Source: JAXMHB01 sp046346965 (GTDB lineage Bacteria > Pseudomonadota > Gammaproteobacteria > Xanthomonadales > SZUA-5). From it: DNA of 64,000 nucleotides. A program made the position numbers and the translations under genes. Location: positions 186,001 through 250,000 of the forward strand of contig JAXMHB010000001.1 in NCBI GenBank assembly GCA_046346965.1, given 5' to 3'. Below are positions 51,253 through 59,981 of the stretch, in pieces (the stretch's first letter is position 1; each line of letters starts with the position of its first letter). The notes beneath the pieces are model-generated. The model had not been told where the DNA came from. It was given only the letters and a program-made list of their open reading frames with translations, and searched no databases.

Positions 51253-52064
51253 CCGTACACGAATTGCGATGCGCGACCGCACTCGGTGAAGTGCTATTGC
51301 GTGGCGATGGACGCGCCATCACCGGGCTGTGGTTCTTTGGCCAGAAGCATGCGCCAGCGCCGATCCAGGGCACGCAGCGCTCGGTTTGGATCGAGCAGAT
51401 GGCCGCCAAGGTACAGCGCTTGCTCGCAGGCGAGGCGATCGAAACACCGCCGCTAGCGCCACAGGGAACTCCGTTTCAGCGTCGGGTTTGGGAGGGCCTG
51501 CTGGGCATCGCCGCGGGCACCACGCTCAGCTATCAGGCGTTGGCCGAGCAACTGGGCATGGCGCGTTCGGTGCGCGCGGTTGCTGCGGCGGTGGGACGCA
51601 ATCCGATTTCGGTGCTGATCCCCTGTCACCGGGTCATCGGCCGCAATGGCGCGCTGACCGGCTATGCCGGCGGACTCGGGCGTAAACGCGCGTTGCTGGA
51701 TCGCGAAACGGGCAGGGCACTGCCCTGGCGCCGCGTCCTGCGGCCCTACGTCACGCAATATCCCAATCCCATCCGAGTGTTATGCGGTGAGCCGGTTCAG
51801 TGGGTCGACCGTGCCGACGACGGCGAGTTTGCCGGGTGGAAATGGGCGGTCGCTGCTAGCGGCCTGCAAGGGTGGGTGCCGCGCGCCTGGTTCAGCGCGG
51901 ACGTGCCGTCGACGGCCTTGCGCGACTACTCAGCCCAGGAGCTGCCAGTGGACGTCGGTGACGAGGTGCTAGAACTGGACGCATTTTCCGGTTGGCTGTG
52001 GGTTATCGACCGGCAGGGTCGCTGCGGCTGGGTGCCGCAGGACCACATCGCTATTGCACCGTGA
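51249..52064 (+). CDS. ogt: O6-methylguanine-DNA methyltransferase with C-terminal tandem SH3-like domain
   Basis: 271 residues. Residues 1-165 are a complete Ogt: GTPFQRRVWEGLLGI (DNA-binding helix), VAAAVGRNPISVLIPCHRVI with the acceptor Cys126, and LTGYAGGLGRKRALL. Residues ~172-271 are an addition not found in E. coli Ogt. Two SH3-like repeats are visible, NPIRVLCGEPVQWV to GLQGWVPRAWF and DYSAQELPVDVGDEV to RCGWVPQDHI, resembling stand-alone bacterial ligand-binding SH3 (variant SH3) proteins. ATG 51249 overlaps the Ada-AlkA stop (ATGA), with GGAG upstream. The 3' end overlaps the convergent DUF4399 gene by 14 bases. The role of the SH3 part is unknown. Confidence 0.9.
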   Translation: MTVHELRCATALGEVLLRGDGRAITGLWFFGQKHAPAPIQGTQRSVWIEQMAAKVQRLLAGEAIETPPLAPQGTPFQRRVWEGLLGIAAGTTLSYQALAEQLGMARSVRAVAAAVGRNPISVLIPCHRVIGRNGALTGYAGGLGRKRALLDRETGRALPWRRVLRPYVTQYPNPIRVLCGEPVQWVDRADDGEFAGWKWAVAASGLQGWVPRAWFSADVPSTALRDYSAQELPVDVGDEVLELDAFSGWLWVIDRQGRCGWVPQDHIAIAP

Positions 52065-52470
52065 TGGTAATGCGCTCGCTGACCACCGGCGGGTCATGCG
52101 GGATATGTGCGGCGTCGCCGAGCATCAGTTGCAGCGTGTGCGTGCCGGGCGTCAACGTCAAACTGACCTCGGTCTGGCCGCCGCCGAAATGCCGATGCTG
52201 TTCGTCGTTCGGAATCGGCATGCCGGGGTCGGGCAACTGCGCCACATCGACCAGCAGATGGTGGTGACCGGTCGCCTCCTTGATGGTGCCGGCCGGTGCC
52301 ACACCCATGCCGCTCAGGCCGAAACGCACGACCACCGGATTGCTCACCGTGTCGCCATCGGCTGGGCTGATGAAATAGACCTTGGCGCCGGCGGGCGCCG
52401 GGGTCCGCGGCAGCGTGGCCGCGGACAAGGTTGACGCAGCGCACAGGGCCAACACGCACCAACGGATCAT
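52051..52470 (-). CDS. Exported DUF4399-domain protein
   Basis: 139 residues. A signal peptide (CVLALCAASTLSA) is followed by the DUF4399 core VYFISPADGDTVSNPVVVRFGL, GHHHLLVD, PNDEQHRHFGGGQTEVSLTL and GTHTLQLMLGDA. The histidine clusters GHHH and QHRHFGGG suggest metal binding. Periplasmic location is likely, with function unknown. It lies 29 bases before nuoN on the same strand, but there is no reason to count it as part of complex I. Confidence 0.88.
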   Translation of the reverse strand: MIRWCVLALCAASTLSAATLPRTPAPAGAKVYFISPADGDTVSNPVVVRFGLSGMGVAPAGTIKEATGHHHLLVDVAQLPDPGMPIPNDEQHRHFGGGQTEVSLTLTPGTHTLQLMLGDAAHIPHDPPVVSERITITVQ

Positions 52471-52499
52471 GGGCTATCTCCTGCTGGGGACCGCGTGGA

Positions 52500-53939
52500 T
52501 TATTGCCACGCGGCGACGCAAAGCGCCGTCAACGAGCCCACGAACACCGTCAGACCGAGTTGCAGCAGACCGTTCGCTGCCAGGACCACGCGCAAATCGC
52601 CCGGGGCCTGGATGGTGTGCTCATGCTCAGGCTCATCGAAGTACATCACTTTGATGACCCGCAGGTAGTAGAAGGCACCCACGACCGCCATCACCACCGC
52701 AATGATCGCCAGCCACAGCCAGCCAGCATTGATTGCGGCCTGCAGCACGTAGAGCTTCGAGAAAAAGCCCACCAGCGGCGGGAAGCCACCCAGCGAGGCC
52801 ATGATCAGCAGCATCAAGAAGGCAAACCAGGGGTGACGCTGGTTCAAACCCTTGAAGTCATCGATCTTGTCCGCCTCGAAGCCCGAGTTGGACAGCGCGA
52901 TGATCACGCCGAAGGCGCCGGTGGTCATCAGCGCATAGGTGATGGCGTAGAACATCGCCGCGGCCATGCCGGCATCGGTGCCGCTCAGGATGCCGAGGAA
53001 CACGAAGCCCACGTGCGAGATGGTCGAGTAGGCCAGCATGCGCTTCAGATTGGTCTGCGCGATCGCCGCCAGATTGCCGACAACCAGCGACATCAGCGCC
53101 AGGAATCCAATCATCTGCGACCAATCCCGCACCAGCGGCGCCAAACCGTCGTTCAACAGACGGAAGGCCATGCCGACCGCCGCCAGCTTGGGCGCCGCCG
53201 CCAGGAACAGCGTGACCGCCGTCGGAGCGCCCTGGTACACATCCGGCACCCACATGTGAAAGGGCACTGCGCCGAACTTGAAGCCCACGCCAATGACGAT
53301 GAAGACCACGGCGAAAGCCAGCACCACTTTCGGATGATCACCCGAGGACAAGCGATCAGCGATGGTGGTGAGATCCAGGCTGCCAGTCACGCCGTAGAGG
53401 ATCGACATGCCGTACAGCAACAGACCCGAGGCCAGAGCGCCCAGCACGAAGTATTTCATCGCCGACTCGGCGGCGACCGGCGAGTCGCGATCCAGCGCCA
53501 CCATGGCATAGGAGGACAGCGCCAGCAGTTCCAAACCGAGATACACGCTGAGCAGATTGCCGCCTGAAATCAGCAAGCACATGCCGAGCACGGCAAACAG
53601 AGCGAGCAGGTAGAACTCGGAGACAAACAGCTTGTGCGCGCGCAGGTAGTACTTGGCATAGACGAAGACGATCGCCGTGCTCAGGTACACGAACAGCTTC
53701 AGGATGTCACCGACACCATCGCGGATGAACATGCCGCCGAGCGCGGTGTAGCGCTGGCCGACGGAGAAATCGCGCAGCGTCAGCACCGCCGCCAGCACCA
53801 GCGTCAGCGTGGCCAGGAAGTGCACCAGACCGCGACGCTTCTCATCGACGTACAGACCCACGATCAGAATGACCGAGGTCATGCACAGCAAGAAGATCTC
53901 GGGCAGCAGGGGAATCAGGTCGCTCCAACTTTGAATCAT
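52500..53939 (-). CDS. nuoN: NADH-quinone oxidoreductase subunit N
   Basis: 479 residues, an antiporter-like proton-pumping subunit with about fourteen helices. Conserved segments include KYFVLGALASGLLLYGMSIL, FKFGAVPFHMWVPDVYQGAP and LAYSTISHVGFVFLG, with the lysines and glutamates of the pumping channel. The start at 53939 has GAGGAAG six bases upstream; the in-frame TTG at 53954 is not preferred. It is the last gene of the nuo operon here. Its 5' region nearly touches nuoM, with an 11-base gap. Confidence 0.97.
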   Translation of the reverse strand: MIQSWSDLIPLLPEIFLLCMTSVILIVGLYVDEKRRGLVHFLATLTLVLAAVLTLRDFSVGQRYTALGGMFIRDGVGDILKLFVYLSTAIVFVYAKYYLRAHKLFVSEFYLLALFAVLGMCLLISGGNLLSVYLGLELLALSSYAMVALDRDSPVAAESAMKYFVLGALASGLLLYGMSILYGVTGSLDLTTIADRLSSGDHPKVVLAFAVVFIVIGVGFKFGAVPFHMWVPDVYQGAPTAVTLFLAAAPKLAAVGMAFRLLNDGLAPLVRDWSQMIGFLALMSLVVGNLAAIAQTNLKRMLAYSTISHVGFVFLGILSGTDAGMAAAMFYAITYALMTTGAFGVIIALSNSGFEADKIDDFKGLNQRHPWFAFLMLLIMASLGGFPPLVGFFSKLYVLQAAINAGWLWLAIIAVVMAVVGAFYYLRVIKVMYFDEPEHEHTIQAPGDLRVVLAANGLLQLGLTVFVGSLTALCVAAWQ

Positions 53940-53950
53940 GACGTGCTTCC

Positions 53951-55483
53951 TCAACCGATGCCGATCAGCTTGCTGTGGGTGATGTGCTGGATCAGCGCTT
54001 CAACGCTGGCCTGCATCACATGGACCAAGGGCTCCGGCCAAATGCCGATTGCCAGAACGCACACCGCAAGTACCGACATCACCACCCATTCGCGCCCATT
54101 CAAGTCCTTGAGTTCGGCCACGTGCGAGTTGGCGACGTCGCCAAAAATCACCCGCTTGACCAGCCACAGCGTGTAAGCCGCGCCGATGATCAAGGTCAGC
54201 GCAGCCAGCGCAGCGACGCCCAGGCTCATCTTCACCGAAGCCAGGATGACCATAAACTCGCCGACGAAGCCGCTGGTGCCCGGCAGGCCGCTGTTGGCCA
54301 TGGCAAACAGCACGGCGAACGCGGCAAACCGGGGCATGGTGTTGACCACGCCGCCGTAGTCGGCGATTTGCCGACTGTGCATGCGGTCGTACAGCACGCC
54401 GACCGCGCCGAACATCGCCGCCGAGATGAAGCCGTGCGAGATCATCTGCACCATCGCGCCCTGGACGCCGAGCGCCGCCGTGTCCGGCGCGCCCTTGTCC
54501 AAGACCAACGCGAAGGCGATGAACAAGCCGAGCGTGACAAAACCCATGTGGCTGATCGAGGAATAGGCGATCAGCTTCTTCATGTCTTCCTGTGCCAGCG
54601 CGACGAAACCGATATAGACCACGGCGACCAGGGACATTGCGATGACCAGCCACGCGTACTCCGCACTGGCATCGGGGGCGATCGGCAGTGAGAAACGCAG
54701 GAAACCGTATCCGCCCACCTTCAGCATGACAGCCGCCAGCACCATCGAGCCGCCAGTCGGCGCTTCCACGTGCGCATCCGGCAACCAGGTGTGCACCGGC
54801 CACATCGGAATCTTGACCGCAAAGGCAATCATGAAGGCAAAGAACAACCAGGTTTGCTCCGGCATGCTCAGCGTCATTGCATGCAGGTCGGCGAGTTGGA
54901 AGCTCTGGCCCTTCAAGTACAGGTACACGAGGCCCAGCAGCATGAAGACCGAGCCGAAGAAGGTGTAGAGGAAGAATTTCAGCGTGGCATAAACGCGGCG
55001 CGGACCACCCCAGATGCCGATGATGATGAACATCGGGATCAGCATGCCCTCGAAGAACACATAGAACAGCACCGCGTCCTGCGCAACAAACACGCCATTC
55101 ATCAAACCGGCCAGCGCCAGGAAAGCGGCGATGTACTGGGTGGGCTTGAACTCGATGATCTCCCAGCCCGCGATCAGCACCAGCACCGTCACGATGCAGG
55201 TCAGCACGATCAGCGGCAGGCTGAAGCCGTCGATTCCGAGGTGGTAATCGATCTTCAAGCGGAAGGCATCGACCCAGGGCACACGTTCGACGAATTGCAT
55301 GGAGGCCGTTGAGGGGTCGAAATGTGCCCACAGCGGAATGCACAGCGCAGCGGTGGCCAACGCGACCAGAAGCGCGAGCCACTTGGCCGCGCTGGCGTTG
55401 CGATCACCCGCAACGAGGACCGCGACAGCGCCTGCAATGGGCAGCCAGACAATCAGGGATAGCAAAGGCCAGTCGGCGAGCAT
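53951..55483 (-). CDS. nuoM: NADH-quinone oxidoreductase subunit M
   Basis: 510 residues, antiporter-like membrane subunit. It has IIGIWGGPRRVYATLKFFLYT, KIPMWPVHTWLPDAHVEAPT with the channel Lys/His, LIAYSSISHMGFVTLG and MISHGFISAAMFG. It pumps protons within the membrane arm of complex I. It lies between nuoL (18-base gap) and nuoN in the standard order. No frameshift or missing key residue is seen. Confidence 0.97.
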   Translation of the reverse strand: MLADWPLLSLIVWLPIAGAVAVLVAGDRNASAAKWLALLVALATAALCIPLWAHFDPSTASMQFVERVPWVDAFRLKIDYHLGIDGFSLPLIVLTCIVTVLVLIAGWEIIEFKPTQYIAAFLALAGLMNGVFVAQDAVLFYVFFEGMLIPMFIIIGIWGGPRRVYATLKFFLYTFFGSVFMLLGLVYLYLKGQSFQLADLHAMTLSMPEQTWLFFAFMIAFAVKIPMWPVHTWLPDAHVEAPTGGSMVLAAVMLKVGGYGFLRFSLPIAPDASAEYAWLVIAMSLVAVVYIGFVALAQEDMKKLIAYSSISHMGFVTLGLFIAFALVLDKGAPDTAALGVQGAMVQMISHGFISAAMFGAVGVLYDRMHSRQIADYGGVVNTMPRFAAFAVLFAMANSGLPGTSGFVGEFMVILASVKMSLGVAALAALTLIIGAAYTLWLVKRVIFGDVANSHVAELKDLNGREWVVMSVLAVCVLAIGIWPEPLVHVMQASVEALIQHITHSKLIGIG

Positions 55484-55501
55484 GGTCGGTCGCGTTTCTT
55501 C

Positions 55502-57523
55502 TTATTGCATGAGAGCGAAGGCGCCGATCACGACGATCAAACCAAGGATCATCATGAAGGCGTAATGGTAGAGATAGCCGGACTGCAGCCTGCGCACGAC
55601 AAAGGCCAGACGGTCGACCAGTGCGGCGCTGCCGTTCACCAGCCAGCCATCGATCACGGTCTGATCGCCGGCGCGCCAGAACAGGCGTCCCAACGCCACG
55701 CTGCCGCGCGCGAACACCGCCTGGTAGAACTCGTCGAAGCCGTACTTGCGCTCGAGAATCCGGTGGAGCGGCGCGAACATGGCCTGCATCCGATCCGCGA
55801 GGCCCGGGTTGTACAGATAGATGTACGTGGCCAATGCAGCACCGCCCAGCGCCAGCCACACCGGCAGCGTCAGGAAGCCATGCAGGGCGAAGGCCAGCGC
55901 GCCGTGTTCGAAATGGTGCGCCATCGCTTCCAAGGGCTCGCGACCCGCGGCGACGTGGATCGCGCCATCAAAGAAGCCGCCAAAGAGCATCGGGCCAGCC
56001 GTCAGCGCTCCGATCACCAGCGAGGGGATCGCCAGCAGCGCCAGCGGCAGCCAGACCACCCAACCCGGCTCGTGCGGGCTGTGGTCATGGGCATCGTGGC
56101 CATGACCGTGGTGATCGTCATGATGGCCGTCGTGATGATCGCCATGCCCGGCGCCGAAGCGTTCCTTCCCGTGGAAGGCCAGATAGAGCATGCGGAAGGA
56201 GTAGAAGGCCGTCACCGCCACGCCGATCAGCAGGCTCCAGTATGCGAAGGTCGCGCCGGGGCGGGTGGAATGCTCGACCGCGATCAGGATCGCATCCTTG
56301 GAATAGAAACCGCTGGTGCCGGGGAATCCCATCAAGGCCAGCGTGCCGGCCCACGCGGTGATGAAGGTCACCGGCATGTACTTGCGCAAACCGCCCATCT
56401 TGCGCAGATCCTGCTCGTGATGCATCGCAATGATCACCGAGCCCGCGCCGAGGAACAGCAGCGCCTTGAAGAAAGCGTGCGTCATCAGGTGGAAGATGGC
56501 CGCCGAATACGCGGAGGCGCCCAGCGCCACCGTCATGTAGCCCAGTTGCGACAAGGTGGAGTAGGCCACTACGCGCTTGATGTCGTTCTGGACGATACCG
56601 ATGAAGCCCATGAACAGCGCCGTGACTGAGCCAATCACCAGGATCGTCGACAGCGCGGTTTCACTGAGTTCGTACAGTGGCGACATGCGCGCCACCATGA
56701 AAATGCCGGCGGTGACCATCGTGGCGGCGTGGATCAGCGCCGAGATCGGCGTCGGGCCTTCCATCGAGTCCGGCAGCCACACATGCAGCGGCACCTGCGC
56801 GCTCTTGCCCATCGCGCCCACGAACAGCAACAGGCAGATGACGGTCGGAACCGCCCACTCCACGGTGCCCCAGGGATTGAAGGTCTGACCGACCAGTTCC
56901 GGCGCCTTTTGGAAAGCCACCGCGTAGTCCAGCGTGCCGAGATAGGCCAACACCATGCCAATACCGAGCAAGAAGCCGAAGTCACCCACGCGATTGACCA
57001 GGAAGGCCTTCAGGTTGGCGAAGATCGCGGTCGGGCGCTTGTACCAGAAGCCGATCAGCAGGTACGACACGAGGCCGACCGCTTCCCAACCGAAGAACAA
57101 CTGCATGAAATTGTTGCTCATCACCAGCATCAACATGCTGAAGGTGAACAGCGAGATGTAGGAGAAAAAGCGCTGGTAGCCCGGATCGTCGTGCATGTAG
57201 CCGATGGTGTAGATGTGCACCATCAGCGAGACCGAGGTCACCACCACCATCATCGTGGCCGTCAGTGCATCGACCAGGAAACCGACTTGCGCGCTGATGC
57301 TGCCGACCTCGAACCAGGTGTAGATGGTCAGATTGACCGCTGGATGGTGGTCAAACGCAATCAGCTTAAGGACGTACAGGCTGAGCGCGGCACTGACCGC
57401 CACGCCCAGAATGGTGACGGTATGCGCACCGCTGCGCCCGATTTGACGTCCGAACAGACCAGCGAGAATGGCGCCGAGCAGGGGCGTAAGCGCGATTGCG
57501 AGCAGTAGGGTCTTTGTAATCAC
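55502..57523 (-). CDS. nuoL: NADH-quinone oxidoreductase subunit L
   Basis: 673 residues, the largest antiporter-like subunit: YMHDDPGYQRFFSYISLF, GKSAQVPLHVWLPDSMEGPT, ARMSPLYELSETAL, YSTLSQLGYM and HAFFKALLFLGAGSVI. A histidine-rich loop (GDHHDGHHDDHHGHGHDAHD) near residue 460 is a local insertion that could bind metal. The long C-terminal part holds the lateral helix and final membrane segment typical of NuoL. The start is GTG 57523, with AGGA close upstream. It begins 6 bases after nuoK ends. Confidence 0.96.
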   Translation of the reverse strand: MITKTLLLAIALTPLLGAILAGLFGRQIGRSGAHTVTILGVAVSAALSLYVLKLIAFDHHPAVNLTIYTWFEVGSISAQVGFLVDALTATMMVVVTSVSLMVHIYTIGYMHDDPGYQRFFSYISLFTFSMLMLVMSNNFMQLFFGWEAVGLVSYLLIGFWYKRPTAIFANLKAFLVNRVGDFGFLLGIGMVLAYLGTLDYAVAFQKAPELVGQTFNPWGTVEWAVPTVICLLLFVGAMGKSAQVPLHVWLPDSMEGPTPISALIHAATMVTAGIFMVARMSPLYELSETALSTILVIGSVTALFMGFIGIVQNDIKRVVAYSTLSQLGYMTVALGASAYSAAIFHLMTHAFFKALLFLGAGSVIIAMHHEQDLRKMGGLRKYMPVTFITAWAGTLALMGFPGTSGFYSKDAILIAVEHSTRPGATFAYWSLLIGVAVTAFYSFRMLYLAFHGKERFGAGHGDHHDGHHDDHHGHGHDAHDHSPHEPGWVVWLPLALLAIPSLVIGALTAGPMLFGGFFDGAIHVAAGREPLEAMAHHFEHGALAFALHGFLTLPVWLALGGAALATYIYLYNPGLADRMQAMFAPLHRILERKYGFDEFYQAVFARGSVALGRLFWRAGDQTVIDGWLVNGSAALVDRLAFVVRRLQSGYLYHYAFMMILGLIVVIGAFALMQ

Positions 57524-57529
57524 CGGTCC

Positions 57530-57835
57530 TCAGCCTCGCATCGAATCAAGTTCAGCCACATTGATGGTGCGCCGGTTGCGGAACAACACCACGAGGATCG
57601 CCAAGCCAATGGCGGCTTCCGCGGCCGCCACGGTCAGGATGAAAAAGACGAAGACCTGACCCGACAGATCACCCAGATAGCGCGAAAAGGCGATGAAATT
57701 CATATTCACCGAGAGCAGCATCAACTCGATCGCCATCAGCAGCACGATGACGTTCTTGCGGTTGATGAAGATGCCCGCCACGCTGATACAAAACAGTATC
57801 GCGGCCAAAATCAGCCAGTAGGAAAGGGGAATCAT
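57530..57835 (-). CDS. nuoK: NADH-quinone oxidoreductase subunit K
   Basis: 101 residues, three helices. LLMAIELMLLSVNMNFIAFS contains the conserved membrane-embedded Glu of proton translocation, and FFILTVAAAEAAIGLAILV contains the second. Size equals the family norm. It overlaps nuoJ by 4 bases (ATGA). Confidence 0.97.
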   Translation of the reverse strand: MIPLSYWLILAAILFCISVAGIFINRKNVIVLLMAIELMLLSVNMNFIAFSRYLGDLSGQVFVFFILTVAAAEAAIGLAILVVLFRNRRTINVAELDSMRG

Positions 57836-58446
57836 GCGCCACGTCCTTCTTTCGATTCGCTGGGCATCTTCAGAATGCGCAGGCGATCGGCCTTTTTGAC
57901 CATCGACTGCTTGCCGGGATCCTGCGTCTTGAGGCCAGTACGCCGACGATGCGTCAGCGCGATGGCGGCGACGATGGCCACCAACAGGATGACCGCAGCA
58001 ATTTCAAAGGGATACACGTACTCGGTATACAACAGGGTGCCAATCGCAGCCGTGTTGCTGCCGTCGACGACGGCTGGCGGTGCAGCGAACTTGTCGAGGC
58101 CAAAATGGCGGCTGCCGAGGACGGCAACCATCTGCGCAGCCATGATGACCGCGACCAGCAGACCGAGCGGCAGGTAGCGGGCGAAGCCCTCGCGCAGCGG
58201 CGTGGTATTGATGTCAAGCATCATGACCACGAACAGGAACAGCACCATCACCGCGCCGACGTAGACCAGGATCAGCACGATTCCCAGGAATTCGGCTCGC
58301 AGCAAGATCCACAGCATGGCACTGGTGAAGAAGGTCAGTACCAGGCACATCGCCGCGTGGACGGGATTGCGTACGGTCACCACCGCACCCGCAGCCAAGA
58401 CCAGCAGGCCGGCTAGCGCAAAGAACAAAATCAACTCGAAGCTCAT
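57832..58446 (-). CDS. nuoJ: NADH-quinone oxidoreductase subunit J
   Basis: 204 residues, five hydrophobic helices: ELILFFALAGLLVLAAGAVV, NPVHAAMCLVLTFF, LILVYVGAVMVLFLFVVMML (the pi-bulge helix region) and the C-terminal EIAAVILLVAIVAAIALTH. A basic hydrophilic tail (KKADRLRILKMPSESKEG) of about 35 residues follows. It is a membrane-arm subunit linking the quinone site to the pumps. It is placed between nuoI and nuoK, with a 12-base gap to nuoI. Confidence 0.95.
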   Translation of the reverse strand: MSFELILFFALAGLLVLAAGAVVTVRNPVHAAMCLVLTFFTSAMLWILLRAEFLGIVLILVYVGAVMVLFLFVVMMLDINTTPLREGFARYLPLGLLVAVIMAAQMVAVLGSRHFGLDKFAAPPAVVDGSNTAAIGTLLYTEYVYPFEIAAVILLVAIVAAIALTHRRRTGLKTQDPGKQSMVKKADRLRILKMPSESKEGRGA

Positions 58447-58458
58447 GGAGGAGTTCTT

Positions 58459-58947
58459 TTAACGGTAGGGCGCGTCGAGCGCGCGGGCCTCAGCAATCTG
58501 CTTTTCGAAGCGATCCCCAATTGCCAGCAGTTGGGGCTTGGTGACTACATTCTCGCCACGACGTTCGAAGTGGTACTCGTGGATATCCGTCTCGACGATG
58601 GAGTCGACCGGGCACGATTCCTCGCAGAAGCCGCAGAAAATGCACTTGAACAGGTCGATCTCATAGCGCGTGGTACGTCGAGTTCCGTCCTCGCGCGGTT
58701 CCGAATCGATCGTGATCGCGAGCGCCGGGCACACCGCCTCGCACAGTTTGCAGGCGATGCAGCGTTCCTCGCCATTCGGATAACGACGCAGTGCGTGCAA
58801 GCCGCGGAAGCGATTGGACTTCGGCGTCTTCTCAACCGGATAGCGCAGCGTGTATTTGGGTCGGAAGAAATACCGCCCAGTCAGCGACAGGCCGACCAGC
58901 AGTTCCTTGAGCATCAAGCTCTTGAAGTAATGAGTGACGGCGCCCAT
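58459..58947 (-). CDS. nuoI: NADH-quinone oxidoreductase subunit I (two 4Fe-4S clusters)
   Basis: 162 residues from ATG 58947, preceded by GAGGAT; the open frame extends further upstream into the gap before nuoH but without similarity. Two ferredoxin motifs, CIACKLCEAVCP and CIFCGFCEESCP, hold clusters N6a and N6b. RFRGLHALRRYPNGEERC is the usual approach to the first one. It passes electrons towards the quinone cluster in NuoB. Confidence 0.97.
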   Translation of the reverse strand: MGAVTHYFKSLMLKELLVGLSLTGRYFFRPKYTLRYPVEKTPKSNRFRGLHALRRYPNGEERCIACKLCEAVCPALAITIDSEPREDGTRRTTRYEIDLFKCIFCGFCEESCPVDSIVETDIHEYHFERRGENVVTKPQLLAIGDRFEKQIAEARALDAPYR

Positions 58948-58961
58948 GGATAGATCCTCGC

Positions 58962-59981
58962 TTAAACGCCACGCTCGACGATCTTCGCGACCACGAGGAT
59001 CGCGATGACGACAATCCACACGATCGTGATCGGGATGAACACCTTCCAGCCCAGACGCATAATCTGGTCATAGCGATAGCGCGGGAAGGTGGCGCGGAAC
59101 CACAAATAACTAAACATGAAGGCGCCCGCCTTGGCGAACAGCCAGACGAAGCTCGGCGCACCCAGCGGACCGCCGATCCAGCCCTGGAAGGGCGACAGCC
59201 AGCCACCCAGGAACATGATCGCCGCCAGGAAGCTGATCAGGATCATGTTGGCGTATTCAGCCAGGAAGAACACCGCGAAAGCGGCGCCCGAATACTCGAC
59301 GTGGAAGCCAGCGACGATCTCGGATTCGCCTTCGGCAACGTCGAAAGGCGCGCGATTGGTCTCGGCGACACCGGAGATCACATAGATGACGAACAGCGGC
59401 AACAGTGGCAGCCAGAACCACTCGAAGAAGCCGGCGTTGCCAGCCTGTGCCAGCACGATCTTTTCTAGGTTCAGACTGCCCGCGGCGACCAGCACGCCGA
59501 CCAGCGCGAAGCCCATAGCGATTTCGTAGGACACGATCTGTGCCGCCGAGCGCATGGAGCCGAGGAAGGCGTATTTGGAGTTCGAAGCCCAACCGGCCAG
59601 GATGACGCCATAGACGCCGAGCGAGGTCATCGCCAGCAGGTACAAGAGTCCGGCGTCAATCTTCGACAGCGCCACGCCCTGATCGAAGGGGATCACCGCC
59701 CAAGCGGCAAAGGCCGGTGCCAGCGTGAGCAGCGGTGCCAACACGTACAGGACCTTGTCGGCGTTGGTCGGGACCACCAACTCCTTGAACAGCATCTTGA
59801 AGGTGTCGGCGAATGGCTGCAGCAGTCCCAGCGGTCCGATCTGGTTCGGTCCCATGCGCACTTGCATGAAACCGATGACCTTGCGCTCGGCCAGCGTGTA
59901 GAAGGCCACCGCGACAATCAGGGGTACGGTGATCAAGAGGACCTTGATCAGGGTCCAGATCAATAGCAGCAGATTATCCAT
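58962..59981 (-). CDS. nuoH: NADH-quinone oxidoreductase subunit H
   Basis: 339 residues, eight helices. RKVIGFMQVRMGPNQIGPLG, the quinone-site loop ETNRAPFDVAEGESEIVAGF, and EYSGAAFAVFFLAEY with its conserved acidic residues identify it. It forms part of the quinone chamber at the base of complex I. Its start overlaps the nuoG stop by 8 bases. Confidence 0.97.
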   Translation of the reverse strand: MDNLLLLIWTLIKVLLITVPLIVAVAFYTLAERKVIGFMQVRMGPNQIGPLGLLQPFADTFKMLFKELVVPTNADKVLYVLAPLLTLAPAFAAWAVIPFDQGVALSKIDAGLLYLLAMTSLGVYGVILAGWASNSKYAFLGSMRSAAQIVSYEIAMGFALVGVLVAAGSLNLEKIVLAQAGNAGFFEWFWLPLLPLFVIYVISGVAETNRAPFDVAEGESEIVAGFHVEYSGAAFAVFFLAEYANMILISFLAAIMFLGGWLSPFQGWIGGPLGAPSFVWLFAKAGAFMFSYLWFRATFPRYRYDQIMRLGWKVFIPITIVWIVVIAILVVAKIVERGV

